The position numbers were made by a program, and so were the translations under genes. This document shows, piece by piece, positions 1 to 12,463 of a DNA stretch of 64,000 bases. How positions within the stretch are numbered: the stretch's first letter is position 1; every line of letters starts with the position of its first letter. Source of the DNA: Syngnathus acus (taxonomy: Eukaryota > Chordata > Actinopteri > Syngnathiformes > Syngnathidae); assembly GCF_901709675.1 (NCBI RefSeq), contig NC_051091.1, forward strand, positions 1,237,967-1,301,966. Direction: 5' to 3'. The notes under the pieces were generated by a model. The model saw only the letters and a program-made list of their open reading frames with translations, did not search any database and was not told the DNA's origin.

Positions 1-2018
1 AGTGGGACCTCCCAAAGTTGATTGACATCTGTCAACTTGCGAGTACTTCTATAAACTGACTTTTTGAAATCATATTGAGTCTTTTCATTCCGGACAAGAA
101 GCAAAATGTTCACCTTGGACCATGATGCTATCAGGGTAACGATTTGTAGAAAATAAACGATTCTCGGAGCAATTAAGTTTGGCTGGATGATTTCCCACAT
201 GACCTCTCATTGCACATTATGCGGTTGGAAATCACAGCTGTAATAGACATGAATGGAGCTGGAATGTCTAAAGATGAGTTGCCTTTAAAAACACTTAAGT
301 GCGAAAAGGTCAAACTTGCATCATATCTGGCCACTTTAGCAGCCCAGCCCAGCGGCTTCCAGACTAATCAGAGGTAACGGCTCCCGTTTCACCTCGGCCC
401 CGGCCGGCCGCGTAAAAATGCTTTTTGCGACCTTGGCCTTCACCTTGCCTCGCGGCAGCTCATGGTGGGAGCGTGTAATGATTGGCCTCTGGCATCCATG
501 TATGAGCGCCCAATCGATGCCATTCTCTCTCTCAGTTTTATTGATTGTCCAGTCTGCCACAGCCCCACTGGACGCGGCCAATAAATCCTTGCCCTTCGTT
601 ACTCAAAGAGCGGGCTGAGACTTGTCGCTTTTATAGACAATACGGGCTAAAGGCAAGACCCTTAAAAGGGTCATCTAACTTATTTATATTCGACAAGATA
701 AGCTAAATAAACGAACCAAATGCTTCGCTAATAAATTACTAGTAAGCTGAAAATCAATGTTTGCAAACACAACAATCCCAACGCCAACTCGTTCTGGAGG
801 CATGTACTACATGTCGGCATGTAGTCGAGCAAATGCTACTCTGAACTCTACTATAGTTTGAAACAATCACAGTACAACTTGTGAGATGATTCAAGTTGTT
901 AGATCATAATCAAGAGAGTATTCACACTTTTTAGTTCATGTTGAATATTGCATTGTTTGTCTGCTTTTGTATCTAATGTAATCCTCATGAAGTTAAAAAT
1001 GCCAAGTCGTGATAAAGTGCCGACACAAGGTTTACGTCTTTAGCTACATTTCTCATCTTGGATCTCGTTCCATTGTGCAAGTGTAGCTCCTGTTAAAAGC
1101 AGTGCACACCAATGCTAACAAGTGTGCTCGCCATAGCGCATATATCAAGTCGGAGCGGGCCTGGGGATTTGTGGAAGTAGTAAATAGCCAGTCGGCGCTG
1201 GAGAGCGTGGGAATTTACAGCCAGCGCTGGCCTAAAAGAGGCTGGATGGGAATCCTCTGGCTCTCTGGTCCCCCGTGCATTCCATCTGATCCAAGCGTCA
1301 CTCCTCCCTTGCCGTCCAAATGTCCCCAGACGACCATCAATCCTTTCAGTCCCCAGTGAAAACGGAATTTACTCGCCGTGTGGACTCAGAGCCCTGAGCC
1401 GTAACACAGGTCCAGACGCTGTAAGCTGCCATGTTTGAACCGAGCCTGACCTCAATAAAGTGGGAACAGATGACCAGCGGCCAGATAGGGTTGTTTTGCT
1501 GAAAAGAAAAAAAAAATGCTTTCCTTCCAGGGTCTTGTAAGCTTTTTATCTGGACGTAAGTAGCCTCGCTTTCAAAGCGCGCACACACACACGTATAGTG
1601 GAAGCCTACTCCACGTAATCCCAATATGTAACATCATTCATTTGCCAGTGGGAGCACGTCATACAAAGTCTCTAAGTCGACTTACTCCCGCACAAGCCAA
1701 AACGGAAGTTATGTAACATCTTCAACTCAAACTATGTTTCACTTTTGGGGGGTGACAGCAATAGTCAGTGTTTCGGTTGCTCAAAAGCAATTGTCGGTTT
1801 GAATTCAGTTATTTCCAGGGTTGGATGTTGTATTGTTGTTATCTTAAAAAACGGTGTACAGGTGTTGCTCATACCTTGTTGGAGATGGAGGAAGAATGTC
1901 CAACAGCCAATCCAAATTGTCATCTTGAAAAGGTAAAAAAAACAGTATCACTACTATCTTCTTGGCTAACTGGGACTGATTGAGGCAGACTGCCATATGG
2001 GAGCAGCCATCTTTACCT

Positions 2019-2074
2019 GGTCACCTGGTCTCTCACCTGATCAGGTGCCTGATCAGGTGACTGACCAGGTGACC
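2019..2074. promoter_or_regulatory. Palindromic cluster of five CACCTG/CAGGTG E-boxes
   Basis: Two 12-base arms, GGTCACCTGGTC (2019-2030) and GACCAGGTGACC (2063-2074), are perfect reverse complements. Between them lies a self-complementary CACCTGATCAGGTG (2034-2047). Five copies of the E2-box core CACCTG or its complement begin at 2022, 2034, 2042, 2054 and 2066. Such sites bind E-proteins, Snail and ZEB repressors in vertebrates. The cluster is about 1.6 kb upstream of the kcna3 start. A regulatory role is inference; it could be a chance local duplication. Confidence 0.45.
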
Positions 2075-2385
2075 AAAGGCTGTGTCAAAATAAAAGCCCA
2101 AGGCCAGCAAATTTTAACCAAAGTTCAAAATAAAGGTCCATGATAAGATCATAAAAATAGTGAAAATACAATAAAAAATAGCATAACTATCAAATTCTGC
2201 TTTTATTTTTCAGCAACTCTACTAGGAAATTTAGCAGCACTGCTCTGTGTGTTTATTTCTGGGTTGTTTTTTTTGCAACCACAGCAAAAGAGGTCAATAG
2301 GTTTTTGGTAGATCAGTGGTATCCCTTTAAGAGGATTTTCTTCATGTTGAGTGTGTTACCATATTTGGATAAGCTCAGCTTCTGC

Positions 2386-2423
2386 TTTCTTTCTGTCTTT
2401 CTTTCTTTCTTTCTTTCTCTTTC
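2386..2423. repeat. TTTC microsatellite
   Basis: Imperfect tandem TTTC repeat of about 38 bases. Confidence 0.85.
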
Positions 2424-2502
2424 CAGGTTTTTAATGCGTCTCATTGAGAATGAGCCCCGCACAAAAGACGGACGGGTCTGAATTCCATTTGGATTAATTA
2501 CA

Positions 2503-2526
2503 GAGCGAGCGAGCGAGCGAGCGAGC
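2503..2526. repeat. GAGC tetranucleotide microsatellite
   Basis: About six tandem GAGC units. Confidence 0.85.
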
Positions 2527-3359
2527 GGCCCCATTCACTCTCACTGGGCCTGCCTTCTCCTCCCCTCGCACACGTGTTGCTCACCACACACAATGTCATC
2601 CGCTTTTGATGAAGCTTGAAACGGCGCGCTGACAAAGGCGCACACGCGGGACGCTTCTTCATGTTGATTTTGTTTGGAGGAAAATGGAAAATGCTGATTA
2701 GCTGCATGTGCTGGGTGGGGGATGTTTATGCACAGTGACTAATCTTAGCCCGTGTCTTTGTTTTCTGTCTGCGTGTGCGTGTGACAACGTTGACAAGCGA
2801 GGTCGGGCTGCTGTTCAGCACCTCGGAGAGCAACTACAGCGCCTCATTACAAGCAAGAAGCCATTGTGTTGCTTCCATCCATCCATCTGCTTTAGGCCAC
2901 CCTGACAGCCACTATCAATACCAATTTCTGGCAGGCCGGGGACTCACTGGACTTAACATTGGTACACTTGCATGCTACAATAGCATAACCCCAACCCAAT
3001 TTGTTGGGTTGTTTTCACGTTTTGTACAAAAAAAATGTTTTGCACAAAGTTGGGCATGTTTGAACGCAGTTTTATCATTTGGACAACAGTTACAGACTAC
3101 TGGTGCCTTTCATCCGTTCTGTGCAGAATACGAGTATGATGAGGAGCGGGCAGTTGTGCGTGCGTTGGTGCGCGTGTGTCCCTGCGTGCGCGTTTTAAGA
3201 ATGAAAAATAGCCCTCTATAATTGCACTCGATAAAAACACGGACCATTAACAATGAAATAGAATGTAAATCATTAAAAAGTTTGTCATCATGATTTAATG
3301 CTGCAGTTGCATTTCATTGTGCTGCTCCTCGTTTGTGCGCACCTTGTCATTCAGCGTGT

Positions 3360-3707
3360 CCAGTTAATTTCTCCGCGTGGACATGTGTGTATGAGTGAGT
3401 GAGGAAAAAAACAGAGAAACAGAGAGAGAGAAAGAGAGAGCAAGAGCGAGAGCGAGAGAGAGACGTGCGCACGGTTGGCGGGTGTCAACGCGTTTATGTT
3501 GGAGTGGGGGGAGTGGAGCCTGGAGGAGGGGATCCTGCGTGCTGAAGCGAGCCCAGCGCGTCACTTGCGCGGACCCGCGCGCGCGGTGATGACTGACGGT
3601 GGTTTGGTGGGTGGGTGGCGCGACCTCAGCTCTCCGGGCTCTGTGGGAGAGGCGTGCCGCGTCCCACCACTCGGCCCCTCCTCCCTTCCTCCCTGCGGGC
3701 CACCTGC
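3360..3707 (+). promoter_or_regulatory. Likely kcna3 promoter/5' UTR with GA tract
   Basis: The sequence turns CpG-rich just before the channel ORF. It includes a purine (GA) tract at 3411-3463 and several GC-rich blocks up to the start codon. The reading frame of kcna3 stays open upstream to 3615 but has no ATG before 3708, so this part is most simply 5' UTR. I see no clear TATA box. Promoter identity is inferred from position and composition only. Confidence 0.4.
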
Positions 3708-5225
3708 ATGGAGCGCCGGGACTCGGGTGTGATCCCGTCGCCCGCGTCCTCCTCCGGGCGCCTGCAGTGGCTCACTCATGACGACGACGACATGACTGTG
3801 GAGAACATGCCGGATCCGGGCCAAAACCTCCAGCACTTTGGCCAGTACGAGCAGGGCTGTTGCGAGCGCGTCGTCATCAACATCTCCGGTTTGCGCTTCG
3901 AGACCCAGCTGAGAACTTTCAACCAGTTTCCGGATACGCTGCTGGGCGACCCCCGCAAAAGGATGCGCTACTTTGACCCACTCCGGAATGAGTACTTCTT
4001 CGACCGAAACAGACCCAGCTTCGACGCCATCCTCTATTACTACCAGTCCGGCGGGCGCATACGGAGACCCGTCAACGTGCCATTTGACATCTTCTCCGAG
4101 GAAATTCGCTTCTACCAGCTCGGCGAGGACGCGATGGAAAAGTTCCGTGAGGATGAAGGCTTCATCGGGGAGGAGGAGCGCGTCCTGCCCAAGAACGACT
4201 TTCAGAAGCAGATCTGGCTGCTGTTCGAGTACCCGGAGAGCTCCGGTCCGGCGCGGGGCATCGCTATCGTGTCCGTTCTCGTCATCCTGATCTCCATCGT
4301 CATTTTCTGCATGGAAACTCTGCCGGAGTTCCGCGACGAGCGAGACCAATCCGCGCAGCTCGCCCGCAACTCCAGCACGAGTAGCGACGCGCCGAGTCCC
4401 TTCACCGATCCCTTTTTCGTCATCGAGACCCTGTGCATCATCTGGTTCTCCTTCGAACTCCTCGTGCGCTTCTTCTCGTGCCCCAGCAAGACTTCCTTCT
4501 CCAGGAACATCATGAACGTCATCGACGTGGTGGCCATCATTCCTTACTTTATCACGCTGGGCACCGAGCTGGCCGAAACGGAGAGCAACGGGGGCCAGCA
4601 GGCCATGTCCCTCGCCATCCTCCGCGTCATCCGCCTGGTAAGGGTCTTCCGAATTTTCAAACTCTCCAGGCACTCCAAGGGGCTCCAGATCCTGGGGCAG
4701 ACCCTGAAGGCCAGCATGAGAGAGCTGGGCTTGCTCATCTTCTTCCTCTTCATCGGAGTCATCCTCTTCTCCAGCGCCGTTTACTTCGCCGAGGCGGACG
4801 ACCCCACGTCGAGCTTCAGTAGCATTCCGGACGCCTTCTGGTGGGCGGTGGTCACCATGACCACGGTGGGCTACGGCGACATGCATCCGGTGACCATCGG
4901 TGGCAAGATTGTGGGCTCACTGTGCGCCATCGCCGGCGTGCTGACCATCGCGTTACCCGTGCCCGTCATCGTGTCCAACTTCAACTACTTTTACCACCGC
5001 GAGACGGACGCCGACGAGCCGCCGCCGCCGCCGCCGCCGCCGTGCACCCAGACTGCCAGCTGCGAAATCCTGCCCGGCGCAGAGGTCCTCCAGCCGCGGG
5101 GGTCGTGCGCCTCTTCCGCCACCATCGGAAAGGGAGACTACGTCGGCGTGGACGAGGGCGCAACACGGCCTCATTTCAACAGCCACAAGTGCGTGAATAT
5201 CACCAAGATGTTTACCGACGTCTGA
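3708..5225 (+). CDS. kcna3: Voltage-gated potassium channel Kv1.3 (shaker type)
   Basis: Pore-forming alpha subunit of a delayed-rectifier K+ channel in the plasma membrane; works as a tetramer. The 505-residue frame is uninterrupted, as is usual for Kv1. It has a T1 tetramerisation domain (about 53-150), S1 from about 185, an N-glycosylation site in the S1-S2 loop (Asn221), an S4 with the regular Arg/Lys ladder (303-325), filter TVGYGD (386-391) followed by Met-His, S6 with PVPV (417-420), and a C-terminal PDZ ligand FTDV. The His after the filter (393) and the surrounding DMHPVT identify Kv1.3 rather than Kv1.1 or Kv1.2. Two starts are possible: ATG 3708, and ATG 3792, whose MTV matches the usual Kv1 N-terminus and has G at -3; the latter gives 477 residues. 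The C-tail is unlike mammalian Kv1.3: eight CCG-coded prolines (438-445) replace the usual conserved segment. Confidence 0.93.
   Translation: MERRDSGVIPSPASSSGRLQWLTHDDDDMTVENMPDPGQNLQHFGQYEQGCCERVVINISGLRFETQLRTFNQFPDTLLGDPRKRMRYFDPLRNEYFFDRNRPSFDAILYYYQSGGRIRRPVNVPFDIFSEEIRFYQLGEDAMEKFREDEGFIGEEERVLPKNDFQKQIWLLFEYPESSGPARGIAIVSVLVILISIVIFCMETLPEFRDERDQSAQLARNSSTSSDAPSPFTDPFFVIETLCIIWFSFELLVRFFSCPSKTSFSRNIMNVIDVVAIIPYFITLGTELAETESNGGQQAMSLAILRVIRLVRVFRIFKLSRHSKGLQILGQTLKASMRELGLLIFFLFIGVILFSSAVYFAEADDPTSSFSSIPDAFWWAVVTMTTVGYGDMHPVTIGGKIVGSLCAIAGVLTIALPVPVIVSNFNYFYHRETDADEPPPPPPPPCTQTASCEILPGAEVLQPRGSCASSATIGKGDYVGVDEGATRPHFNSHKCVNITKMFTDV
5019..5042 (+). repeat. (CCG)8 tract in the kcna3 coding sequence
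   Basis: Eight identical CCG codons in a row encode eight prolines just after S6. Uninterrupted identical codons suggest slippage and probable length polymorphism. Confidence 0.9.
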
Positions 5226-8200
5226 AGTGGGAAAAACAGTGACATTGTGACTTTTTTTTTCAATTGTGATTTGTTATTGTGTTTTTATTGCTCATATCTA
5301 TGGACAGCAAATGTCACTTTGTTATTTATTCAATGCTGAACTATCATTCCTCACAGAAAAGTGGGTGACATTTTGAAAGGAATCTAAAATGCACTGCAGC
5401 CTTTCCAGGTGGACTTACTTTGACCTGTAAAGTTCTGAATGCATGTATCCAACTGTTCATTCTTATTAGAAAACCGACAGTTGTGCAAAAAGCAGCCTAC
5501 AGAAATGCTCAAGCGTTCAACAAGTGCATTGGAAAGTTCAAAGTATCTACCAGCATAAAGATTCACCCTCAAATTTCACTCAAAAGCTGAATTTTCTTAG
5601 CTTCACGTGAGCACGTTGTTTAAAGAACAGTATTGTTCGCCCTAAGCTACAGTTTCTAGTATTTATTTTTTTGAGAAAATGCATATGTGGCTTGTTTAAT
5701 GTATACTTATATATTTCCCTCATGGTGCCTACATATCAAGTGGTGTGTGCGTGTGTGTGCGGGGGGGTCATTAATATGTACATTCACAGGTCATTTGATT
5801 AGACACACCCTCACAGTCTAACATGTTTTCCAACCATTATTGAACCAGGGCACCCAATTTATATTAGGGAATCTGATGGCACACCACCAATCAAATCTGC
5901 TGCAAAAAGTATACGTGTCCTGAAATAATAATAATAATACAAAAACAATAATAATAATAATGCTCTGCTCACGTTAACCACCTGAAAATGGAGATGAAGC
6001 AGGGAGGCAGTTTGCAGAACGATACGGTCATCTAGTGGCGTTCGATGGCTATTGCAAGATTTAGTGTGAAATTAAACGTGAATGGTTGGACATCAACGAA
6101 AAAAAATGGTTACATTTATAAAGACAGAGTCTTGGTACTGGATTATATTTTTAACATCGTGTTCTTTAATTAGAGAACCCACACATAAGTAAAATATTGA
6201 AATGAAATCAAATGTCAGTAGATGACGGAGGAAACCCCGCACCACAGGATAACCATGCACTCAGGATCATTTTTACAGACATCCAACTGATTACAAGGTT
6301 GAGAAAAGCTCCAATTTGTCTCGATTATCACTTTATGTGTCCCAGCTTTATAGTATATTGAATGGTGTCTACTATATAAATCTAACTCAGTGAGTCAAGC
6401 TTGAAATATGGTATTGTCAAGTGCGTAGAATTGTTTATAGATTTGAACTTGTGGAGATTATAAATCAGGTATGCATTCATGCAATGTGGTGATTTTAATT
6501 TGAGTCCTTTTTCTAATGATTTCAATTCACAGTTGCCTATATGTAGTCCATTGTAAATAAAACGGAAATTGTTAGGTTTCACTCATTGACTCAATTATTG
6601 CACGTTTTGTCAATGACAACAATGTAGAGGTGAATTTTGGGTTAGGTGGCCAAGAGGAAATCCTTTCCCACAAATCTCGCCTAGCTCTTCCTGATGCAGT
6701 CTCCATGACAACGCCGGTTCCCCAGGCAAAATCCTCTGATGTTTCCCCCGCCATTGTGTCATGGGGACTTCCCTTCCTTTGCATCCCAGCGAGCCCATTA
6801 TATGCTCCAGAAAACACTCCGTGTTCTACTCATCTCTTCACTTTCCGGTTTCGGATGTTTACAATTTTATTGATGTATTGCTTGTGAATTCATTATATTG
6901 GAGTAGTTAAAGGTGTGCCAAACATACCATCCAGAAAACTGTGTCTAGGTGAAAACCAAACAATCGTTTTCTATTTAGTCCCACAAAAAACACATGCATT
7001 CACTTCCTTATTTAGGATGTTTACAACCGTTCTAATGAGACACTTACTTTCAACTTTTCTCAACTCAACACTTACATCTAGTGGGTCAGCTGAGGTATTA
7101 CAATTCCTCTTTTATTTGATTGACCAGTGCCTATTATTAACGGTCTTGAAAAGAGAGGAGAAAAAAACCATATAATAGCGCAAATGGCGTATAGAATGTT
7201 AATATCCCCTTTAAATTAGCCAACGTATCTTTCACCCTTCTGCGTCCATACTGAAAATGAAAGACACAAAAAAACCACTGGCCAGACTTCGGCTGTTGCT
7301 TGAAAATGGCTCTGGATCTTCATCCAGTATGGCTGATCATGTCATAGGAGAAAAACATATGCATCACATCTGCTCTGAGGCCATTTTCAAGCAGGTTAAC
7401 AGTATTTAAAGAAATTGCTGACAGTATTTAAAGAAAGTGCTGACATCTTAAACCCACACACTCGATCGCTCTCTTTTTGCCGACTGGTCATCTTTGGCTA
7501 CGTAAAACATGTTCTGTCTGGGCAAGTGCTGCACTTTTGGTGGAGTCAGTACAAACATTTTGTTCCCTTCATGTGCCCTTCAAAGGACAGCATTTCATCA
7601 TCTTCCCCTCCAAAGCACGGTGGCCGTTTTTTGGAACACTCACTCATGTGAGACGTGCCTCTGCTGAGTGGAGAGGTGAGCGGATAATATTATGGCAAAT
7701 ATAAAAATCCACATAATGGGGAGAAAAATGCAGTGCGGACAAAAATCAGCCGTGCCGTTGTAGTTTGGATCCTCACATTTTGCCTTCCTTCCGTTACCTG
7801 AGTCATGTAAGTGTCGTATGTATGTATGTCACATGCTCTCAAGCAGGACTTGCTTTTGTCTGAGTGGAGGCCCGGAGCCCACGTCTCCGTAAAGACCGAC
7901 CGCTGAACTTTATGAATGGCCCCCGGAGTGTGCAATTATGCACACACCACAGAGCAGATGGACGGACTTGTGAATGGGATCAACCCTGCTTCCTGAGTCA
8001 GCGTTTTAGGGCATGTTCGGGAAATATCACGAGCAGAAGAGGAAGGACAAAACGCTAAGAGCTGTGAATAATTGCTCCAATTGAACACGCCGCTTTTACT
8101 TCCTTGGGTTTGTTACGAATGAGCTTCTAGTGAAGTTCAAGTGTGGCCGGCCCTGGGTGCCTGGCTATATTTGATCAGAGTGAAATGCACCGTGCCACCA

Positions 8201-11200
8201 GGTGCGACTTTTACATCATGTTGGTTGGTGGGTGGGTGGGTGTACAGTTTTCAAGTGCAGGCCAAGCTGGGCACACCAGAAGGCACATAAGGGTCGGATG
8301 GGATTAATGGCTTTTGCATTCTTTTCAGCGGTGACTGATCATGTAGGACATGATCATTTTGAGTCCCACAAGTTACGCTAGCACTGTAAATTGAAGCTTT
8401 AAAGAGTATTTATCTCCAAGCAAAAAGTCAGGTACTGCATCATCACAGTGACTCAGTGGCTGTAAATCCCTCATGTCCCACAATGTAGAGGACATCTCTG
8501 CTGCATGCAGCACACACTGCAGCACTTTTGCTTCCTGATTGTTTTTTTAAAATGCTAAATCATGGCTCTTCAATACTCAACCTCCTCCAGCGTCATATTG
8601 GACAGGAGTCTTGTTTCAAAAATGATCTTGCTGTAATATAACAAACGCAGTGTTCCCAAAGGAAACACTTACCTTGACTTGAATTTCAGAGTGCACACAC
8701 ACATTGACTCAGGGAACATAAGGGGATCCCTTCTTCAAGTGACACTGAGTCACTGGCCTCCTGAGTCATGCTCATTTCAAAATGCATTTTCGGAATAGTA
8801 ATATTTTGTCCTTTCATGCTGTTCAGCATTGCACAGGCTCCGAAAATGAATTCAAATGTTCTCCATCTTTCACTCCCTATTTTTGCAATTAGTGCATCCT
8901 AATGACTTTTCTTTTTGTCGTGAATCAATCATGATTGATTGCATCGTGTAGCCAAATCTCTCGTTAAATAACAGCTATTCCGGAATGTTATTTGAAACTG
9001 TCACGGGACAGACAGGACAGCCAAATGCGTCACTGTACTGTCGTTTATTGTAATGGAGGGAAAGGGGGGAAGTGGACGATCACTGGCGCTGGAGCGGATG
9101 CGTCAACGAAGCTGGCAAGGGCGATGCAGGATTGTGCAGAAGGTCGGACCTAGGCAGAGAATAAAGCAGGTAAAGCCTAGGCAAAAGCCATGGCAACAGA
9201 CAAGAAGGGACAACAATGTCAAAGAGAAGGGTTGGGTGTGCCGGGTTTATATAGAGCAGAAAAGGAGCTGGGAGCAGGTGTGGAAATGGCCACAGGTGTG
9301 GCCAGTCATTGTAATGCTGCCTGCCTGCCTGCCTGACGGGACGGGACAGAAGGAGAGATGCGCTGTCCATGGTACTGACCATGCCGATGCAAGCAAGGCA
9401 CAAACACGTTTGTATTCAATGGAATTCTTTGCACTTCGCTGTATTGCTTGACAACAAGCCACATATTTTCACTTTGAATTGTTCTGCCCATGTAATTATT
9501 TGATTCATTTTATTTATTATATGGAATGTGTATTCCATGAACAAAAAAAATAAACAATAATTTCATGCAATTTTAAGGGGAAATAATATATATTGAGAGA
9601 TATTCAGTACCTGACATTGTTGTTTGGGGACATTTTATGTCTCGAAAGTACTAGTTGTATTGATATTTGGTTTCGGTATGGAGAGTTCAGTACTCATATT
9701 GGTATTGGTCGGGGAAAAAAGTGTTATTGAAGATTCCTAATCCCTATTAATTAAAAGTTCTCGTCCTCTTGCCACATATTTGGCATTAGTTTGTTGCTGG
9801 GCAGAATTGACATGCTTAATTATAACCCCCAATACACCCAAAAATAACTTACAGCTTCCCTTTGAATGACATGTCTACATTATAGCGCCCCCTGTGTGTG
9901 TAGACGCCTACATAGTACGTTGTATTAACTATACATGGTACATTTTGCAATACAAAGCCCAAATGCGGAGTGGACAGGTGTACTTGTCTGACCCTGCTGG
10001 GCGCCCATCTGATAAGCCATTGGCCTCTCATCCCTACTTCTCCCCTACCCCCACCTTTCTCTCCATCTTTTCATATGTCCCGAAAAAAAAAGCCTCATCC
10101 AAAAACACTCTGGAGAGGATGTGAAACCTATTGCCGTTGAGGGATGTAAGATGCCTACAGCGGAGGTGGGAGAACAACACGCTGGATGAGGATAAGACGG
10201 TTTTAGTTTGAGAATAATTCCCAGATAAGGATTATGCGCACCGGGTTGCCTGTGTGTCGAGAAGCACTACATCAAAAGACTGAACATTTTAATCTTTATC
10301 CTCTTCCCTCTGTAGATAAAAAGTTTTGACGTGAATAACCCAATTAATTCATTAATAAATCAATCAGAGTTCCCAGCCTGAATCTCAATTCATCTGCATG
10401 ATTCTATGTTGACGCGGAAGGCACATTCAGGTGAACGAAGCCAAACCTTGAAACATGCCGAGCTAAACCCAAATTCCAACAAGGGCCATTTAAACATTCA
10501 CAAAAATTCAGATTGTGGTCCGGATTAAAGAATGGAGTGGGCCTTACGTGGGCCCTATTTTCCCAATGCATGATTCCATGACACATCACAAGCTTCGCCA
10601 TGTTTCAGGACAGCCGTCGTCAGCTGTGATGGGCGTTGGCAAAGCATGAAGAAGAGCGGTGCGAGAGCCTTCACATTTAATTAAAGACGTAAAGTGAGCC
10701 GGGCCCGGCCAGAAGCCAACGCCAGCGCACCCTTGGCTCATAAATAATGGCTGCCGGGTAACCTGGAAAAGCCATTATAGAGACAGTGAGAGGAATCAGC
10801 GTGTGTCGCAGTCTTGATGGAGTCTGCCAGCATTAACCTTGGCAAATCAAGCGACAACACAACACCCCATATGCCCCTTCTCATATGTGGCAGGAATATC
10901 CCGCTGACCTTTCTCCTGAAGTCATGTTCGGACACGGCGCTTCCGTCGCTATTTTTCTGAATGTTGAGCCACGGTACCGTGTGGTTGATCCATGCTGCTC
11001 TGACTGCTTAAAATAGCTTCAGCTCTATTTTTGTCACGTTTTGATCTATTATTAATGGATACAATGTTGCCAGGGAAGCTCCAATTACACGGAGAGATAG
11101 GAGCATATATACATATACACATACACTATATATACTTGGATACATATATGTGTATATACGTACGCATATATATATAAATCTACTGTCATCACACACAACA

Positions 11201-11339
11201 ATAACAACAGTCTTTCTTACTCTTCCTTTTGGTTGTAATTGTTTACCTTTTGCTCACCATTTGTACTGATTTTTTTTTTTGGTCCTCAGCTTGCTTCTTC
11301 TCCCAGTCCATCGGTTTAATTTCTTAACCCATCATCAGC
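5226..11339. other. Intergenic region kcna3 to kcna2
   Basis: The first several hundred bases are presumably kcna3 3' UTR. No ORF resembles a known protein. An AAT microsatellite lies at 5923-5961. The block at 9053-9460 has an open frame of 132 codons, but its composition is repeat-like and no domain is visible. A decayed repeat rich in 'tattggtat/tcggtat' words at about 9640-9725 resembles one at 19170-19250. Confidence 0.55.
5923..5961. repeat. AAT microsatellite
   Basis: Two AAT/ATA repeat blocks separated by a short A-rich interruption. Confidence 0.8.
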
Positions 11340-11466
11340 CATCATCAAGAGTCGTTGAGGAAGACGAGGAGTAGGAGGAAGAGGAGGAGGAGGAGGGGGA
11401 TGCGAGGACACACCCGCCCGCGCACCGTCGCCTTCGGCCAGTGCACACGGCAAGGATGCAGCAACA

Positions 11467-11512
<46 letters not shown>

Positions 11513-11698
11513 CAGCAGCAGCGGCAGCAGCAGCAGCAGGAGCAGGAGCAGAAGCAGTCAACATGAGGTCATCACCAGCTCTCCTGCAGTGGAGGTGCAC
11601 TATAATGATGATTATCTGATTAAAAGCCTTTTTGATTCCACGACAGGAGAGCTAACAAACCGTAGCATCGGCAGGAGAGTCCACTACAATGTCTGCAG
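11340..11698 (+). promoter_or_regulatory. Probable kcna2 5' UTR exon ending in a splice donor
   Basis: The block is GC-rich, holds a long CAG tract, and ends in CTGCAG followed by gtatgt (donor at 11699-11700). A good acceptor, a pyrimidine-containing stretch ending in cacacgcag, sits at 12359-12361. Splicing would join this exon to 12362, just upstream of the kcna2 ATG at 12464. As I recall, mammalian KCNA2 also has 5' UTR introns. The exon's 5' end is not defined by the sequence. Confidence 0.4.
11459..11556 (+). repeat. CAG trinucleotide tract upstream of kcna2
   Basis: About 13 uninterrupted CAG units (11471-11509) lie inside a longer interrupted CAG/CAA/CGG/GAG tract. It makes long single-residue runs in open frames on both strands (Ser on +, Ala on -), which I treat as artefacts of the repeat rather than as genes. 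Confidence 0.9.
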
Positions 11699-12463
11699 GT
11701 ATGTATCATGCATGAATATTGACATTATTTTGCCGTGTATTTTTCAGTTAACGCCAGGCTCTCTTTAAAAATAATAGTGCCCCCCCGTCCTCCCACTCGT
11801 CACACATGGAGTGAAGAGAATACATTTTTCTTCTTGCCTTGGCTGCTGTTTCCTTCTGCTCTTCAATTATTCACGTGTGTTTTTGAATATTTCAAACACA
11901 GCTCTGCAGCTCCCCTTTAAAAAAGTCCTTTATTTGCTCTTTAGCGCAACCTGAATTAGAAGCAGCCGGTCCCTTTTCTGTGTGTGTGTGTGTGTGTTTG
12001 ACTGCAGTGATGTTGTCAGCAGGATGCTGCATGCGAGGCTCCTGGTGCTGGACGCATTGTGATGTTCATGCATGGCTTCGTCGTGAGAAGAAGACGGGGT
12101 GAAAAAAGAAAAAGCAGGAGCCGGTGGTTTTACTTTGAAATTGTCCAATGCAGCAGACGGGGCGTCCTAGTTTACGAGGTGCTTCAATGCAGCGACTGCG
12201 CCTGCATTGAAGCAATTGACATGCAAGGCTGTGCACAGCCCGCTGTCGTATTAATTGCGCTCGGGGAACTTTGGAGGTGATTCTTTTATAAAGGTGCGCG
12301 TTGAGGAAGTATCGAGTGTTGATTGTCTCAAGTTTACCTGACCTACTTGTGCCACACGCAGTCCCGCCCTGAGAGACGCCCGGACCATTCTCCGCACCCT
12401 AACGACGCACAAGAAGCGCAGTCCCCCCCGAAAGTCCTCTCCCAGCCGCCTCTTCCCGCCACC

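Larger units (their letters stand above)
1..3359. other. Intergenic region upstream of kcna3
   Basis: No ORF here has protein-like character or a recognisable domain; the open frames are short and overlap on both strands. The stretch contains an E-box palindrome (2019-2074), a TTTC tract (2386-2423) and a GAGC tract (2503-2526), listed separately. It probably carries distal regulatory DNA for kcna3, but that is inference. Confidence 0.6.

Noticed and set aside
2775-3221. 148-codon ORF upstream of kcna3
   Set aside because: No domain, signal or splice support; composition of non-coding DNA.
3561-4886. 441-codon minus-strand ORF opposite kcna3 (and similar ones opposite kcna2 and kcna10)
   Set aside because: Shadow frames of highly conserved GC-rich coding sequence; the sense strand encodes clear channels.
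9053-9451. 132-codon ORF on +
   Set aside because: Arg/Gln-rich frame over repeat-like DNA, open on both strands, no domain, splice signal or neighbouring exon.
11316-11600. Minus-strand ORF with a long alanine run
   Set aside because: It is the translation of the CAG repeat in the antisense frame; the rest of the frame shows no coding character.
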